Shown here: piece by piece, positions 33,337-42,850 of the stretch
How positions within the stretch are numbered: the first letter of the stretch is position 1
Layout of the letters: each line of letters begins with the position of its first letter
Assembly (NCBI RefSeq): GCF_019243775.1
Contig: NZ_CP069157.1
Span: 3,173,418 to 3,237,417 of the forward strand
Direction: 5' to 3'
From: Morganella morganii
GTDB taxonomy: Bacteria; Pseudomonadota; Gammaproteobacteria; Enterobacterales; Enterobacteriaceae
DNA length: 64,000 nucleotides
Translations under genes and position numbers: made by a program
Notes under the pieces: generated by a model
The model's database searches: none
What the model was told of the DNA's origin: nothing
Seen by the model: the letters and a program-made list of their open reading frames with translations, nothing else

Positions 33337-34188
33337 ATGTCTCTGTATGAAGGAAAGGCAGAACTGGCGTCACTGACGCTCGGTAAAAAAACCGGTTATG
33401 AGCAGCATTACAATCCCGCTCTGTTACAGGGTGTACCGCGCAGCCTCAACCGGGATGCCCTGCATCTGCATGCGGATAATCTGCCTTTTCGCGGTGCGGA
33501 TCTGTGGACACTCTATGAGCTTTCCTGGTTGCAGCCGAACGGCGTGCCCTGCATTGCGCTCGGCTATGTTTCCCTCGATGCCGCCGGGCTGAATCTGATT
33601 GAATCCAAGAGCTTCAAGCTCTATCTCAACAGCTTTAACCAGACGGTATTTGCCTCTGCGGATGATGTCCGCCGCACACTGGAGCAGGATTTAAGCGCCT
33701 GTGCACAGGGAAAGGTGACAGTGGAGTTGCTGCGCCCGGATCAGTTCACCGGACAAAAAATCATTGATTTTACCGGCGAGTGTATCGATTATCAGGATAT
33801 TACGATTACTGATTATCAGTTCAGCAGTGATTATCTTATTGATGCCGTCAATGAAAATGACGATGTCGTTGAAGAAACGTTAGTCAGCCACCTGCTAAAA
33901 TCAAACTGCCTGATTACACAGCAGCCTGACTGGGGCTCCGTCGCCATACAGTATCGCGGCCCCAAAATTGATCGTGAGAAACTGCTGCGGTATCTGGTGT
34001 CATTCCGCAACCATAACGAGTTTCATGAGCAGTGCGTTGAGCGGATTTTTACCGATCTGAACACACACTGCCGCCCGGTTGCCCTGACTGTCTATGCCCG
34101 TTATACACGGCGCGGCGGGCTGGATATCAATCCGTGGCGCACCAATACGGACTTTACACCGTCTGCGGACCGTCTTGCCCGTCAGTAA
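33337..34188 (+). CDS. queF: NADPH-dependent 7-cyano-7-deazaguanine reductase QueF
   Basis: Reduces preQ0 to preQ1 in queuosine synthesis. The start at 33337 ([20 protein letters not shown]) follows GAGGTAAAAGGG; the ORF is open 20 codons upstream without homology. This is the long two-domain type (283 aa). The substrate loop is [18 protein letters not shown] and the thioimide-forming Cys is residue 191 in [15 protein letters not shown]. The C-terminus holds [15 protein letters not shown]. Confidence 0.96.
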   Translation: MSLYEGKAELASLTLGKKTGYEQHYNPALLQGVPRSLNRDALHLHADNLPFRGADLWTLYELSWLQPNGVPCIALGYVSLDAAGLNLIESKSFKLYLNSFNQTVFASADDVRRTLEQDLSACAQGKVTVELLRPDQFTGQKIIDFTGECIDYQDITITDYQFSSDYLIDAVNENDDVVEETLVSHLLKSNCLITQQPDWGSVAIQYRGPKIDREKLLRYLVSFRNHNEFHEQCVERIFTDLNTHCRPVALTVYARYTRRGGLDINPWRTNTDFTPSADRLARQ

Positions 34189-34248
34189 GGCAGACAGCGC
34201 GCAACCTGTACGACTACAATTTATCCACGGGATAACAAGGAGTTTTAC

Positions 34249-35616
34249 TTGATCACACATATCAGCCCGTTAGGCTCTATGGATCTGCTTTCCCAGCTTG
34301 AAGTTGATGTTCTGAAACGGACAGCAAGCAGTCACCTGTACCGTCTGTACCGCAACTGTTCGCTGGCGGTGCTGAATTCCGGCAGCCAGATGGATAACAG
34401 TCATGAATTACTGTCCCGTTTCCCGGATTTTGATATTAACGTGCTGCGCCGTGAGCGCGGGGTAAAACTCGAACTGGTGAACCCGCCGCAGAATGCGTTT
34501 GTTGACGGCAAAATTATCCGTTCACTCCAGGCTAACCTGTTTGCCGTGCTGCGCGATATTCTGTTCGTCCAAACCCAGATCACCGATGCCGAGCGCTGCC
34601 GCGGCCTGAATCTGGACAACAGCGCACATATCACCAACCTGATTTTCTTTATCCTGCGTAACGCCCGCGCCCTGCATATTGATGAAGATCCGAATATGAT
34701 TGTCTGCTGGGGCGGTCACTCCATCAATGAAACCGAATACCTGTACGGACGTAAAGTCGGGAACGAGCTGGGGTTGCGCGAGCTGAATATCTGTACCGGC
34801 TGCGGACCGGGCGCCATGGAAGCGCCGATGAAAGGCGCGGCTGTCGGCCATGCCCAGCAGGGTTACAAAAACAGCCGTTTTATCGGCCTGACCGAGCCGT
34901 CCATTATTGCTGCCGAGCCGCCTAACCCGCTGGTAAACGAACTTATCATCATGCCGGATATCGAAAAACGGCTGGAGAGTTTTGTCCGTCTGGCACACGG
35001 GATCATCATCTTCCCGGGCGGGGTCGGTACGGCTGAAGAACTGCTCTACCTGCTGGGGATCCTGATGCATCCGGAAAACAAAGATCAGGTACTGCCGCTG
35101 GTACTGACCGGGCCGAAAGAGAGCGCCGACTATTTCCGTGTGCTCAATGACTTCGTGATCAACACCCTGGGCGAAGAAGCCACCCGCCATTATCAGATCA
35201 TTATTGATGATCCGGTGGAAGTTGCCCGCGTGATGAAACGCGCCATGCCGGAAGTGAAAGATAACCGCCGCAGCACCGGGGACGCTTACAGCTTCAACTG
35301 GTCGATTAAAATTGCCGGTGATCTGCAGCATCCGTTTGAGCCGACACATGAAAATATGGCTGCACTGAACCTGTACCGCAATCAGGAGCCGGAAAAACTG
35401 GCGGCAGATCTGCGCCGTGCGTTCTCCGGTATTGTCGCCGGTAACGTGAAAGAAAACGGTATGCAGGCCATCGCACAGCACGGGCCGTTCAAAATCCACG
35501 GCGAGGAAGCCATTATGCAGCGGATGGATGTCATGCTGCGCGGATTTGTTGAACAGCACCGGATGAAATTACCGGGTGGCACGGCTTACGAGCCATGCTA
35601 CGAAATCATCCGCTGA
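34249..35616 (+). CDS. ppnN: pyrimidine/purine nucleotide 5'-monophosphate nucleosidase PpnN
   Basis: Splits nucleoside monophosphates into base and ribose-5-phosphate; in E. coli it is stimulated by (p)ppGpp. The LOG/lysine-decarboxylase-like motif [15 protein letters not shown] is present, with [20 protein letters not shown] before it. The start is TTG in ACTTGATCACACAT with AAGGAG upstream; E. coli ygdH also begins with TTG ([12 protein letters not shown]). Length 455 (E. coli 454). Confidence 0.96.
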   Translation: MITHISPLGSMDLLSQLEVDVLKRTASSHLYRLYRNCSLAVLNSGSQMDNSHELLSRFPDFDINVLRRERGVKLELVNPPQNAFVDGKIIRSLQANLFAVLRDILFVQTQITDAERCRGLNLDNSAHITNLIFFILRNARALHIDEDPNMIVCWGGHSINETEYLYGRKVGNELGLRELNICTGCGPGAMEAPMKGAAVGHAQQGYKNSRFIGLTEPSIIAAEPPNPLVNELIIMPDIEKRLESFVRLAHGIIIFPGGVGTAEELLYLLGILMHPENKDQVLPLVLTGPKESADYFRVLNDFVINTLGEEATRHYQIIIDDPVEVARVMKRAMPEVKDNRRSTGDAYSFNWSIKIAGDLQHPFEPTHENMAALNLYRNQEPEKLAADLRRAFSGIVAGNVKENGMQAIAQHGPFKIHGEEAIMQRMDVMLRGFVEQHRMKLPGGTAYEPCYEIIR

Positions 35617-35672
35617 TACTTTTTATCTGAACTGTTTCCCCGCCGCCGGCGGGGAAATTATATATAGCGACT

Positions 35673-36440
35673 ATGATCCATTTACTGATTATCGATGCAA
35701 TGAATCTGATCCGCCGGATCTACGCCGTGCAGAGCCAGTCCGGCCTGCTGGTCTGTGAGCAAGCCCTGATGCAGATCCTGAATCATGCACAACCGACACA
35801 CGCGGTCACCGTCTTTGATGAGGACGACCGCAGTCACAGCTGGCGTCATCAACTGCTGCCGGGTTACAAAGCGGGACGCAGTGAGATGCCGGAGGTTGTC
35901 CGGCAGGAACTGCCGCTGCTGCGGGAAATGTTTGCCCGTCACGGCATCCGGGCATGGCATTCCGAAGGGGATGAGGCGGATGATCTCGCCGCCACACTGG
36001 CGCACAAAGTCGGTCAGGCGGGACACAGAGTGACGATTGTCTCCACCGACAAAGGCTATTGCCAGCTGCTCTCCCCGCAGATTCAGATCCGCGACTATTT
36101 TCAGAAACGCTGGCTCGATATGCCGTTTATTGCCGCCGAATTTGGTGTTACCGCACAGCAACTGCCGGACTTCTGGGGCTTAAGCGGAATCAGCAGCAGT
36201 AAAATCCCCGGCATCACCGGTATCGGCCCGAAAGCAGCGGCCACACTGCTCAGCACCTTTGCTGACCTGGATTCACTTTACAGCCACATTGACCGGGTAC
36301 CGGAGAAATGGCGCCAGAAACTGATCGACGGAAAAGCCATGGCTTACAGCTGTCGTGACGTCGCCACCCTGAAACGGGATCTGCATTTACAGGGCAATCT
36401 CAGCCAGTTGCGCTTACCAGCGGGAAACAGCAGCTCTTAA
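35673..36440 (+). CDS. xni: flap endonuclease Xni (ExoIX)
   Basis: Small 5' nuclease-fold protein, homologous to the Pol I 5'-exonuclease domain, acting on flap [16 protein letters not shown] has the first metal Asp; [13 protein letters not shown] and [11 protein letters not shown] carry further acidic ligands; [17 protein letters not shown] is the helix-3-turn motif. Length 255, as expected. It lies 56 bp after ppnN. E. coli has sdaCB between these and the fuc genes after xni; both are missing. Confidence 0.95.
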   Translation: MIHLLIIDAMNLIRRIYAVQSQSGLLVCEQALMQILNHAQPTHAVTVFDEDDRSHSWRHQLLPGYKAGRSEMPEVVRQELPLLREMFARHGIRAWHSEGDEADDLAATLAHKVGQAGHRVTIVSTDKGYCQLLSPQIQIRDYFQKRWLDMPFIAAEFGVTAQQLPDFWGLSGISSSKIPGITGIGPKAAATLLSTFADLDSLYSHIDRVPEKWRQKLIDGKAMAYSCRDVATLKRDLHLQGNLSQLRLPAGNSSS

Positions 36441-36585
36441 ACCAGACAACGGAGTGCCTGTGTTTACTCAGCTTCGTTCGGAATAATCCCGGTCAAATTT
36501 AGCTTAAGTTAAAATCGTTAGATAAACCGGCGGACATCCCCTACACTCGGTTTTATTAATATATTAACCAGCTAGCGGATGGCTT

Positions 36586-37281
36586 ATGTTTACGAAAGCA
36601 CGCATTATTTTAGGGTTTTTTGCTGTTATTGGTTTGCTGATGCTGATGGGCGGCAGTTACTTTTACCTTTCCGGTTATTCACAGGAAAAAAGCGGAATAG
36701 TGGTCACCGGACAAATTATCGATCTGTCTGTTCATCGCTCTGATGACGGTACTACTTATTGTCCTGTGGTGAAATACACTGACGGGCAGGAAGAGTATGT
36801 CATGGAGTCCTCTTATTGCAGCAGCGGTTACCACAATGCACCGGGTGACGATATTGATGTTATTTACCAGCCGGGCAACCCGGATAACGCGGTTATCCAC
36901 TCTTTCGGCGGTCTGTACGGAGGAGCCGTGATTCTTCTCGGAATGGGTGCGGTATTTGCACTGGTCGGTACGCTGCCGCTGATTATCATGTATCTGCGGA
37001 GTAAATCCGGTCAGCGCCTGCTGCGGGAAGGAATGCCGGTCAAAGCCCGGTTCAGTGAAGTGATCCTGAATACCACGATCAATATCAACGGCCGCAGCCC
37101 GTTTCAGATTGTGGCACAAATGCATGACACTGCGGCAAACACGGTGAAACTGTATTACAGCCACAATATTGCGTTTGACCCGTCACCGTTTATTAATCAG
37201 GAGTTTGTCACCGTTTATGTGGACACGAAAAATCCTGATAAATACTACATGGATATCTCTTTCCTGCCGAAAGTGAAGTGA
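36586..37281 (+). CDS. DUF3592 membrane protein
   Basis: A 231-residue protein with two membrane segments, about 8-30 (ILGFFAVIGLLMLMGGSYF) and 108-137 (GGAVILLGMGAVFALVGTLP). The stretch between them (HRSDDGTTYCPVVKYTDGQE, then IDVIYQPGNPDNAVI) has the pattern of DUF3592 domains. Two cysteines lie in this loop. The function of the family is not established. It occupies the place between xni and rlmM where E. coli has the fucose genes. It has a 145-bp upstream gap with an AT-rich GTTAAAAT promoter-like box and its own terminator at 37285-37317. Confidence 0.85.
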   Translation: MFTKARIILGFFAVIGLLMLMGGSYFYLSGYSQEKSGIVVTGQIIDLSVHRSDDGTTYCPVVKYTDGQEEYVMESSYCSSGYHNAPGDDIDVIYQPGNPDNAVIHSFGGLYGGAVILLGMGAVFALVGTLPLIIMYLRSKSGQRLLREGMPVKARFSEVILNTTININGRSPFQIVAQMHDTAANTVKLYYSHNIAFDPSPFINQEFVTVYVDTKNPDKYYMDISFLPKVK

Positions 37282-37284
37282 TAC

Positions 37285-37317
37285 AAAAAAAATCCGGCAA
37301 TCATTGCCGGGATTTTT
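37285..37317. terminator. bidirectional terminator between the DUF3592 gene and rlmM
   Basis: AAAAATCCGGCAA and TTGCCGGGATTTTT pair around a short TCA loop, with A and T runs on both sides. It serves both convergent genes. Confidence 0.9.
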
Positions 37318-37319
37318 CA

Positions 37320-38417
37320 TCAGAAGACCCGATCCGGGTTATATGCACCCCACACCCGCTGGACATGCACCGTAATTTCCTCACGGTCATGATACAGATG
37401 TTTCGCGTGGATCAGCGCATTCACGCCCTGCTCTTTCATTTCAGCAGCCATTTTTTCGAGGATATGAGATACCTCTTCATAGCGCTTTTTCATCGGCAGT
37501 TTGAGGTTGAAAATCGTCTCGCGGCACCAGCCGTTAACCATCCAGGTGGTCATCAGCGCGGCCACTTTCGCCGGTTTTTCCACCATATCGCAGACCAGCC
37601 AGGTAATATTTTTGGATGTCGGCACGAACTTAAAGCCATCCTCACGGAGATGGCGCACCTGACCGGTTTCCATCAGGCTTTCAGCCATCGGGCCGTTATC
37701 CACGGCCTGAACACGCATACTGTGTTTCACCAGCTGATACGTCCAGCCGCCCGGGCATGCCCCCAGGTCCACCGCCTGTAATCCGCCTTCCAGACGCTCT
37801 TCCCATTCGTCGTACGGAATAAACATATGAAATGCTTCTTCCAGCTTGAGGGTGGAGCGGCTCGGTGCATCTGACGGGAACTTCAGACGCGGGATCCCCA
37901 TGTAGAACGCAGAGTTATTATTCGAGTAAGAATAACCGACATAGCAACAGCCCGGCGCGATAAAGAAAACGTGAATGACCGGACGGCCCCGGTTCTCTTT
38001 TGCCAGCAGCAGTTTTTCCTGACGCAGTGCCGAACGCAGCGGTACCGTGAATTTACGGCAGAACTTCATCAGCTCTTTGGCTTCGTTGGTGTCAGGCACT
38101 TCGACGCGCAGATCACCCGCACGCTCCACCACGCCGGTCAGCATCCCCATGATCGGCGAAATCCGGTCATTTTCGGGTAAGTTTTTCAGCAGTTCACCGA
38201 CAACTATCATCTGACGGGCAAAAATCAGTTCTTTAAACGGGATCTCTTTTGCAATGCGATCGGCATCATCCGGCTGATAGCATTCAAAAATGACATAACC
38301 GCTGTTCTCTTTCACCCGCGGGAAACCAAAAATCTCAAGACGCCCGGCTTTATCCGTGATCTCAGCTGCACACTCTTTTTCAAAACCCGGACGGCAATAT
38401 AATGCTATTTTATTCAT
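37320..38417 (-). CDS. rlmM: 23S rRNA 2'-O-ribose C2498 methyltransferase RlmM
   Basis: SAM-dependent methyltransferase acting on 23S rRNA before subunit assembly. An N-terminal THUMP-like region (about 1-170) precedes the Rossmann domain with [19 protein letters not shown] near 222 and [10 protein letters not shown]. Length 365 (E. coli 366). Its ATG overlaps the ygdD stop by 8 bp, so its translation may depend partly on ygdD being read to its end. Confidence 0.97.
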   Translation of the reverse strand: MNKIALYCRPGFEKECAAEITDKAGRLEIFGFPRVKENSGYVIFECYQPDDADRIAKEIPFKELIFARQMIVVGELLKNLPENDRISPIMGMLTGVVERAGDLRVEVPDTNEAKELMKFCRKFTVPLRSALRQEKLLLAKENRGRPVIHVFFIAPGCCYVGYSYSNNNSAFYMGIPRLKFPSDAPSRSTLKLEEAFHMFIPYDEWEERLEGGLQAVDLGACPGGWTYQLVKHSMRVQAVDNGPMAESLMETGQVRHLREDGFKFVPTSKNITWLVCDMVEKPAKVAALMTTWMVNGWCRETIFNLKLPMKKRYEEVSHILEKMAAEMKEQGVNALIHAKHLYHDREEITVHVQRVWGAYNPDRVF

Positions 38418-38806
38418 GGCCGGAAGCCACTTTCCTTAGACGCAGCGCGCCAATCAATACACAAAACCAGCCTAACAGGAAACTTACCCCGCCAACCGGC
38501 GTAAAATAGGCAAAATATTTCATCTGTAACAGCGCCATACAATACAGGCTGCCGGAAAACAGCAGAATGCCGATCCCGAAAAACAGTCCGCTCCAGTAAA
38601 ACCACAATACCACTTTGCGCATCAGCACAGCGGCCAGCCCCATCAGGGCGAGTGTATGTGAGATCTGGTACTGGAGACCCAGATTAATCCAGTCCATCTG
38701 GTGCTTTGCCAGAACCGGTGTTAAAAGGTGCGATCCGATTGCGCCGAATGCAACATAAAAAAAAGCCGCTGAAACCGGCAAAAATTAACATCAACCGACT
38801 ATTCAT
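38410..38806 (-). pseudogene. ygdD: ygdD (DUF423 inner-membrane protein), frameshifted at an 8-T run
   Basis: YgdD is a small multi-pass membrane protein of unknown function, 131 aa in E. coli. Here translation from ATG 38806 (AAGG 8 nt upstream) gives MNSRLMLIFAGFSGFF, matching the family. It then hits a run of eight T (38757-38764 on the plus strand as A) and leaves frame, ending after about 40 codons. The downstream frame carries the rest, YVAFGAIGSHLLTPVLAKHQ to [11 protein letters not shown]. Removing one T gives exactly 131 codons. It is therefore either a recent mutation, a sequence error, or a slippage-dependent gene. Confidence 0.9.
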
Positions 38807-38832
38807 TTGCCATACCTTATGTGAAGTTCAGG

Positions 38833-39759
38833 TTAATCCTGCTCACTTGTCATCCAACCTAGTTTTTCCTGTTCACTCGCCGCCTGCGCCATAATCCACT
38901 GACGGAATGCTGCGATTTTACCGGAATCAGCCTGACTGTCCTGACACACCAGATAAAACGCATTCTTACTGACCAGAATATCTTTAAACGGGCACACCAG
39001 GCGACCGGCATCCAGTTCATTTTTTGCCATAACATTATTGACCAGTGCCACGCCCTGCCCGTGCACTGCGGCCTGAATCACCATCGCACTGTGGCTGAAA
39101 ATCGGCCCGTGCTGCACATTAACCTGCTGCTGCAAATCCGCCTGACGGATATACGCCTGCCAGTCACGGCGGGATGAATCATGCAGAAGTGTATGATACG
39201 ACAAATCGGTCAGCGTTTTGAGCGGCCGTTCACCGGTCATCAGTGACGGCGCGCACACCGGGATCAGATATTCCGCATACAGCCGGTCTGTACGCAGACC
39301 CGGCCAGTTACCCCTGCCGTAAAAAATCGCCACATCCACATCATCGGCCAGTTTATCTTCTTCGCGGTCAACCGCCTGGATCCGCACATCAATGCCCGGA
39401 TAGGCCTGATGAAAGCCGGACAGACGCGGCACCAGCCACTGGATCGCGAAACTCGGTGACAGACTGACTGTCAGCGCCCCTTTGGCACTGCGTGCCTGGA
39501 GTTTGCGTGTGGCGTCGTTTATCGCTGAGAAGATTTCCTTAATATCGAGATAATAACTCTGCCCCTCTTCCGTCAGCAACAACGAACGGTTCCGGCGGCG
39601 GAATAATTTCAGCCCGAGGAAATCTTCCAGGCTTTTCATCTGATGGCTCACTGCGGCCTGAGTCACAAAAAGCTCTTCCGCCGCCTTAGTAAAACTTAAA
39701 TGGCGGGCGGCAGCATCGAAGACACGCAAAGCATTCAGCGGAGGCAATCGTTTGGACAT
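38833..39759 (-). CDS. gcvA: glycine cleavage system transcriptional regulator GcvA
   Basis: LysR-type regulator that activates gcvTHP when glycine is present and represses it otherwise; it also activates gcvB. The winged helix-turn-helix lies at about 7-65 (FDAAARHLSFTKAAEELFVT, then QAAVSHQMKSLEDFLGLKLF). The effector domain begins near residue 93. Length 308 (E. coli 305). Divergent from gcvB with a 123-bp shared control region. Confidence 0.97.
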   Translation of the reverse strand: MSKRLPPLNALRVFDAAARHLSFTKAAEELFVTQAAVSHQMKSLEDFLGLKLFRRRNRSLLLTEEGQSYYLDIKEIFSAINDATRKLQARSAKGALTVSLSPSFAIQWLVPRLSGFHQAYPGIDVRIQAVDREEDKLADDVDVAIFYGRGNWPGLRTDRLYAEYLIPVCAPSLMTGERPLKTLTDLSYHTLLHDSSRRDWQAYIRQADLQQQVNVQHGPIFSHSAMVIQAAVHGQGVALVNNVMAKNELDAGRLVCPFKDILVSKNAFYLVCQDSQADSGKIAAFRQWIMAQAASEQEKLGWMTSEQD

Positions 39760-39847
39760 TTTCTGGTTTTTCTGTCAGATCCGGATACCGGTAACGTAAG
39801 TTTAGTCGGGATTAGTTTTTGTAATCCGAAGCATTATAAATTGTCCC

Positions 39848-39876
39848 TTGATGATACACCAGCAAATACCTATAGT
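39848..39876 (+). promoter_or_regulatory. gcvB promoter
   Basis: TTGATG (39848-39853), 17 bp, then TATAGT (39871-39876), six bases before the first base of the GcvB homology at 39883. GcvA sites are expected upstream in the gcvA-gcvB gap, but I could not place them with confidence. Confidence 0.7.
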
Positions 39877-39882
39877 ATGCCC

Positions 39883-40084
39883 ACTTCCTAAGCCGGAACG
39901 AAAAGTTGAACGGTAGCGATACTGCAAAACTTTTGGCTATGTGGTTGTGATGTTGTGTTTGCAAGTTGTCCGGGAGTTCCGGACATAGTAGCTTAAGCTA
40001 CTGTTTTTTTCACTTCCTGTACATTTACCCTGTCTGTCCATAGTGATTTTTTGAATGCACCGCCGATTGCGGTGCTTTTTTTTT
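39883..40084 (+). ncRNA. gcvB: GcvB small regulatory RNA
   Basis: Hfq-dependent sRNA that represses many amino-acid and peptide transporter mRNAs. The 5' end ACTTCCTAAGCCGGAACGAA matches E. coli. The GU-rich R1 seed region (GGTTGTGATGTTGTGTTTGC) is at 39943-39962. An internal GTAGCTTAAGCTAC hairpin with a T run follows. The R3 block TTCCTGTACATTTACCCTGT begins near 40013. It ends in GCACCGC/GCGGTGC and nine T. About 202 nt, similar to E. coli. The R1 region is shorter than in E. coli. E. coli has ygdI between gcvB and csdA; it is missing here, and 40085-40270 holds no visible gene. Confidence 0.97.
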
Positions 40085-40270
40085 GCCTTCCGTCCGCAGA
40101 TACGTTTCCCCCGTCTGGAAAGCCGCCACGATGTTGATTATAGTAAACCGTCGCTGACGGTGCTACCGCCGCGATCCGGCCGGTCACCACCGGGCTCCCG
40201 CCTCTGATGTACCGGATACCGCACTTTTTGCATAAGCTCTGTTTATCTCAGACTGCCGTTGATAACACTG

Positions 40271-41482
40271 ATGAAAACCTTTTCTCCCGATACATTCCGC
40301 CGCGCCTTTCCCGGGACTGCCGGTGACACTGTTTTTCTCGACAGCGCCGCCACCGCCCTTAAACCGGAGGTGATGACACAGGCCACCGCCCGCTATTATC
40401 AGCATGACAGCGGCGCGACCGTTCACCGCAGCCATCACCGGCAGGCCAGAGCCGTCACTGAACAGTTTGAGCAGGCGCGTGACGCTGTGCGGCAGCTGAT
40501 TCAGGCTGAAGATGCCCGCAGCTGTATCTGGACAAAAGGCACCACCGAATCCCTGAACCTGGTCGCTCAGGGCTTTTTCCGCCCGCGTCTGCAGCCGGGG
40601 GATGAAATCATTGTCAGTGAGCTGGAACACCATTCCAACCTGATCCCGTGGATCATGCTGGCACAGCAGACCGGAGCAACCCTGGTGAAATGGCCGCTGA
40701 CAGCGGACAAAACACTGTGCTGCGATCAGTTGGAACACCTGCTGTCACCGCGCACCCGGCTGGTGGCGGTCACACAGATGTCCAATGTCACCGGCTGCCA
40801 GCCGGATATTGCCCGCGCGGCACAGCTGGCACATCAGCACGGCGCACTGATTGTCGCTGACGGTGCTCAGGGTGTGGTTCACCGTCCGCTGAATGTTACT
40901 CTCAGTGATGTTGATTTCTATGCGTTTTCCGCCCACAAACTCTATGGCCCGAACGGGCTGGGTGTGCTGTACGGCCGTCCGGAGCTGCTCAGTGATATGC
41001 AGCCGTGGCAGGGCGGCGGTAAAATGCTGACGGATACCGACTTTTTCAGCTTCACCCCGGCTCCGGTTCCCGCCCGTTTTGAAGCAGGAACACCTAATGT
41101 GGCCGGTGTTACTGCGTTCGGGGAAACCCTGCGCTGGCTGGATACAATCGATCTCACCGCCGCCCACGATTACACCATTGCACTGTGTGACAGTGCAGAA
41201 CAGCAGCTCGCGGCACTCCCCGGTTTCCGCAGTTACCGCAGCCCCGGCAGCCCGCTGCTGGCCTTTAATATCGATGGTATTCATCACAGTGATATCGCCA
41301 CGCTGCTGGCGGAAAAAAATATCGCCCTGCGCCACGGGCAGCACTGTGCGCAGCCGCTGTGTCAGGCGCTGGGCACGGAAGGCTGTCTGCGGGTCTCCTT
41401 TATGCCGTATAATCAGCCGGATGATGTCCGTCAGCTGGTGCAGGCGGTACAATTTGCTCTTGAAATTCTGGCTGACGACTGA
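40271..41482 (+). CDS. csdA: cysteine desulfurase CsdA
   Basis: PLP enzyme of the CSD system that takes sulfur from cysteine and passes it to CsdE. The start ATG at 40271 (MKTFSPDTFRRAFPG) matches the family; the ORF is open four codons upstream. PLP-binding Lys223 is in SAHKLYGPNG and catalytic Cys359 is in HGQHCAQPL. Length 403 (E. coli 401). csdE begins 9 bp downstream, making the csdA-csdE unit. Confidence 0.97.
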   Translation: MKTFSPDTFRRAFPGTAGDTVFLDSAATALKPEVMTQATARYYQHDSGATVHRSHHRQARAVTEQFEQARDAVRQLIQAEDARSCIWTKGTTESLNLVAQGFFRPRLQPGDEIIVSELEHHSNLIPWIMLAQQTGATLVKWPLTADKTLCCDQLEHLLSPRTRLVAVTQMSNVTGCQPDIARAAQLAHQHGALIVADGAQGVVHRPLNVTLSDVDFYAFSAHKLYGPNGLGVLYGRPELLSDMQPWQGGGKMLTDTDFFSFTPAPVPARFEAGTPNVAGVTAFGETLRWLDTIDLTAAHDYTIALCDSAEQQLAALPGFRSYRSPGSPLLAFNIDGIHHSDIATLLAEKNIALRHGQHCAQPLCQALGTEGCLRVSFMPYNQPDDVRQLVQAVQFALEILADD

Positions 41483-41491
41483 GAGAAAAAA

Positions 41492-41938
41492 ATGACACAC
41501 ACATTCCCGGCACACCCGTTCGGCCACTCTATCCGCCGTGAGCAGCTCACGGAAACCTTTTCCGCCTGCCGCTCATGGGAGGAAAAATACCGTCAGCTGG
41601 TGATGCTGGCACGTCAGTTACCGGCACTGCCGCCGGAAAGCAAAGGTGAAGAGACAGAAATTAAAGGCTGTGAAAACCGCGTCTGGCTGGATGGCACACT
41701 CAGCAGTGACGGTACGCTGCATTTTTGGGGGGACAGTGACGGGCGGATTGTTAAAGGTCTGCTGGCAGTACTGCTGACCGAAGCGGAAGGTCTGACACCG
41801 GCTGCTCTGTTATCCGCGGATTTATCCGCAGCGTATGAACAGTACGGACTGAGTGCGCAGCTCAGCCAGTCCAGACAAAACGGGATTCAGGCACTGATTG
41901 ATGCCGCCCGCGCCATTGCACAGCGGTTCAGCGCCTGA
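41492..41938 (+). CDS. csdE: sulfur acceptor protein CsdE
   Basis: SufE-like acceptor that receives persulfide from CsdA. Acceptor Cys60 lies in IKGCENRVWL. Length 148 (E. coli 147). It works with CsdA and with TcdA (CsdL), which is encoded convergently 5 bp away. Confidence 0.96.
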   Translation: MTHTFPAHPFGHSIRREQLTETFSACRSWEEKYRQLVMLARQLPALPPESKGEETEIKGCENRVWLDGTLSSDGTLHFWGDSDGRIVKGLLAVLLTEAEGLTPAALLSADLSAAYEQYGLSAQLSQSRQNGIQALIDAARAIAQRFSA

Positions 41939-41943
41939 AAGGC

Positions 41944-42762
41944 TTATTCCGCCGCAGCACGCTCCGCTTTTGCCACCAGTTTTTTCAGTGCATGAGAGAC
42001 CGCCACAAACCCGAAGGATGCCGTAACCACGGTGGCGGCACCGAATCCGGCGGCACAGTCCATACGCATACTCCCTTCCGCACTGTTTTTCATACCGCAG
42101 GCCGCGCTACCGTCCGCCTGCGGATAACGCAGTGGCTCTGTCGAGAAAACACAATCAATCCCGAGCCGCCCTTTGCCGTTTTTACGCACACCATAATCTG
42201 ATTTCAGGCGTTCACGCAGTTTCGCCGCCAGCGGATCCTGCAAGGTTTTCGCCAGATCCGCGACCTGAATCTGTGTCGGATCGATCTGCCCGCCCGCGCC
42301 GCCGGTGGTGACCAGCGGAATTTTATTGCGGCGGCAGTAAGCCAGCAACGCCGCTTTCGGGCGGACGCTGTCGATAGCATCAATCACATAATCAAACCCC
42401 GGGCTCATCATGTCTGCGACATTATCCGGCGTGACAAAATCATCCGTACAATGCACCTCACATTCCGGGTTGATAGCCAGGATCCGCTCCCTCATCACCT
42501 CAATTTTCGGTTGCCCGACGGTTCCCTGCATGGCGTGGATCTGCCGGTTGGTATTGGTTATGCACACATCATCCATATCAATCAGTGTAATGGCACCGAT
42601 TCCGGTACGCGCCAGTGCTTCCGCAGCCCACGAGCCGACACCACCGATGCCGACAACACAGAAACGGGACCGGGCAAATAAACGGAGTGCCTGCTGACCA
42701 TAAAGACGGCCAATACCGGCGAAGCGCTGTAAATACGCATCAGATAAAGAAGTTTGTATCAT
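41944..42762 (-). CDS. tcdA: tRNA threonylcarbamoyladenosine dehydratase TcdA (CsdL)
   Basis: E1-like ATP-dependent enzyme that cyclises t6A37 to ct6A in tRNA. The nucleotide loop is GIGGVGSWAAEALARTGIG near residue 38, followed by the DMDDVCITNTNRQIHAM block. Length 272 (E. coli 268). The start at 42762 is MIQTSLSDAYLQRFAG. It receives sulfur-relay help from CsdA-CsdE in E. coli, consistent with its position. Confidence 0.96.
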   Translation of the reverse strand: MIQTSLSDAYLQRFAGIGRLYGQQALRLFARSRFCVVGIGGVGSWAAEALARTGIGAITLIDMDDVCITNTNRQIHAMQGTVGQPKIEVMRERILAINPECEVHCTDDFVTPDNVADMMSPGFDYVIDAIDSVRPKAALLAYCRRNKIPLVTTGGAGGQIDPTQIQVADLAKTLQDPLAAKLRERLKSDYGVRKNGKGRLGIDCVFSTEPLRYPQADGSAACGMKNSAEGSMRMDCAAGFGAATVVTASFGFVAVSHALKKLVAKAERAAAE

Positions 42763-42850
42763 CGGGAACCTGCGGTGTCAGTCACGGAAAAAGAAGGAAT
42801 TGATGCCGGTGCATACATCGTAGTGAAGTATACACCGCACAAAAGGAAGA

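Noticed and set aside
34522..35559. 345-codon open frame antisense to ppnN
   Set aside because: Shadow frame of a conserved gene, with no ribosome-binding site or recognisable motif.
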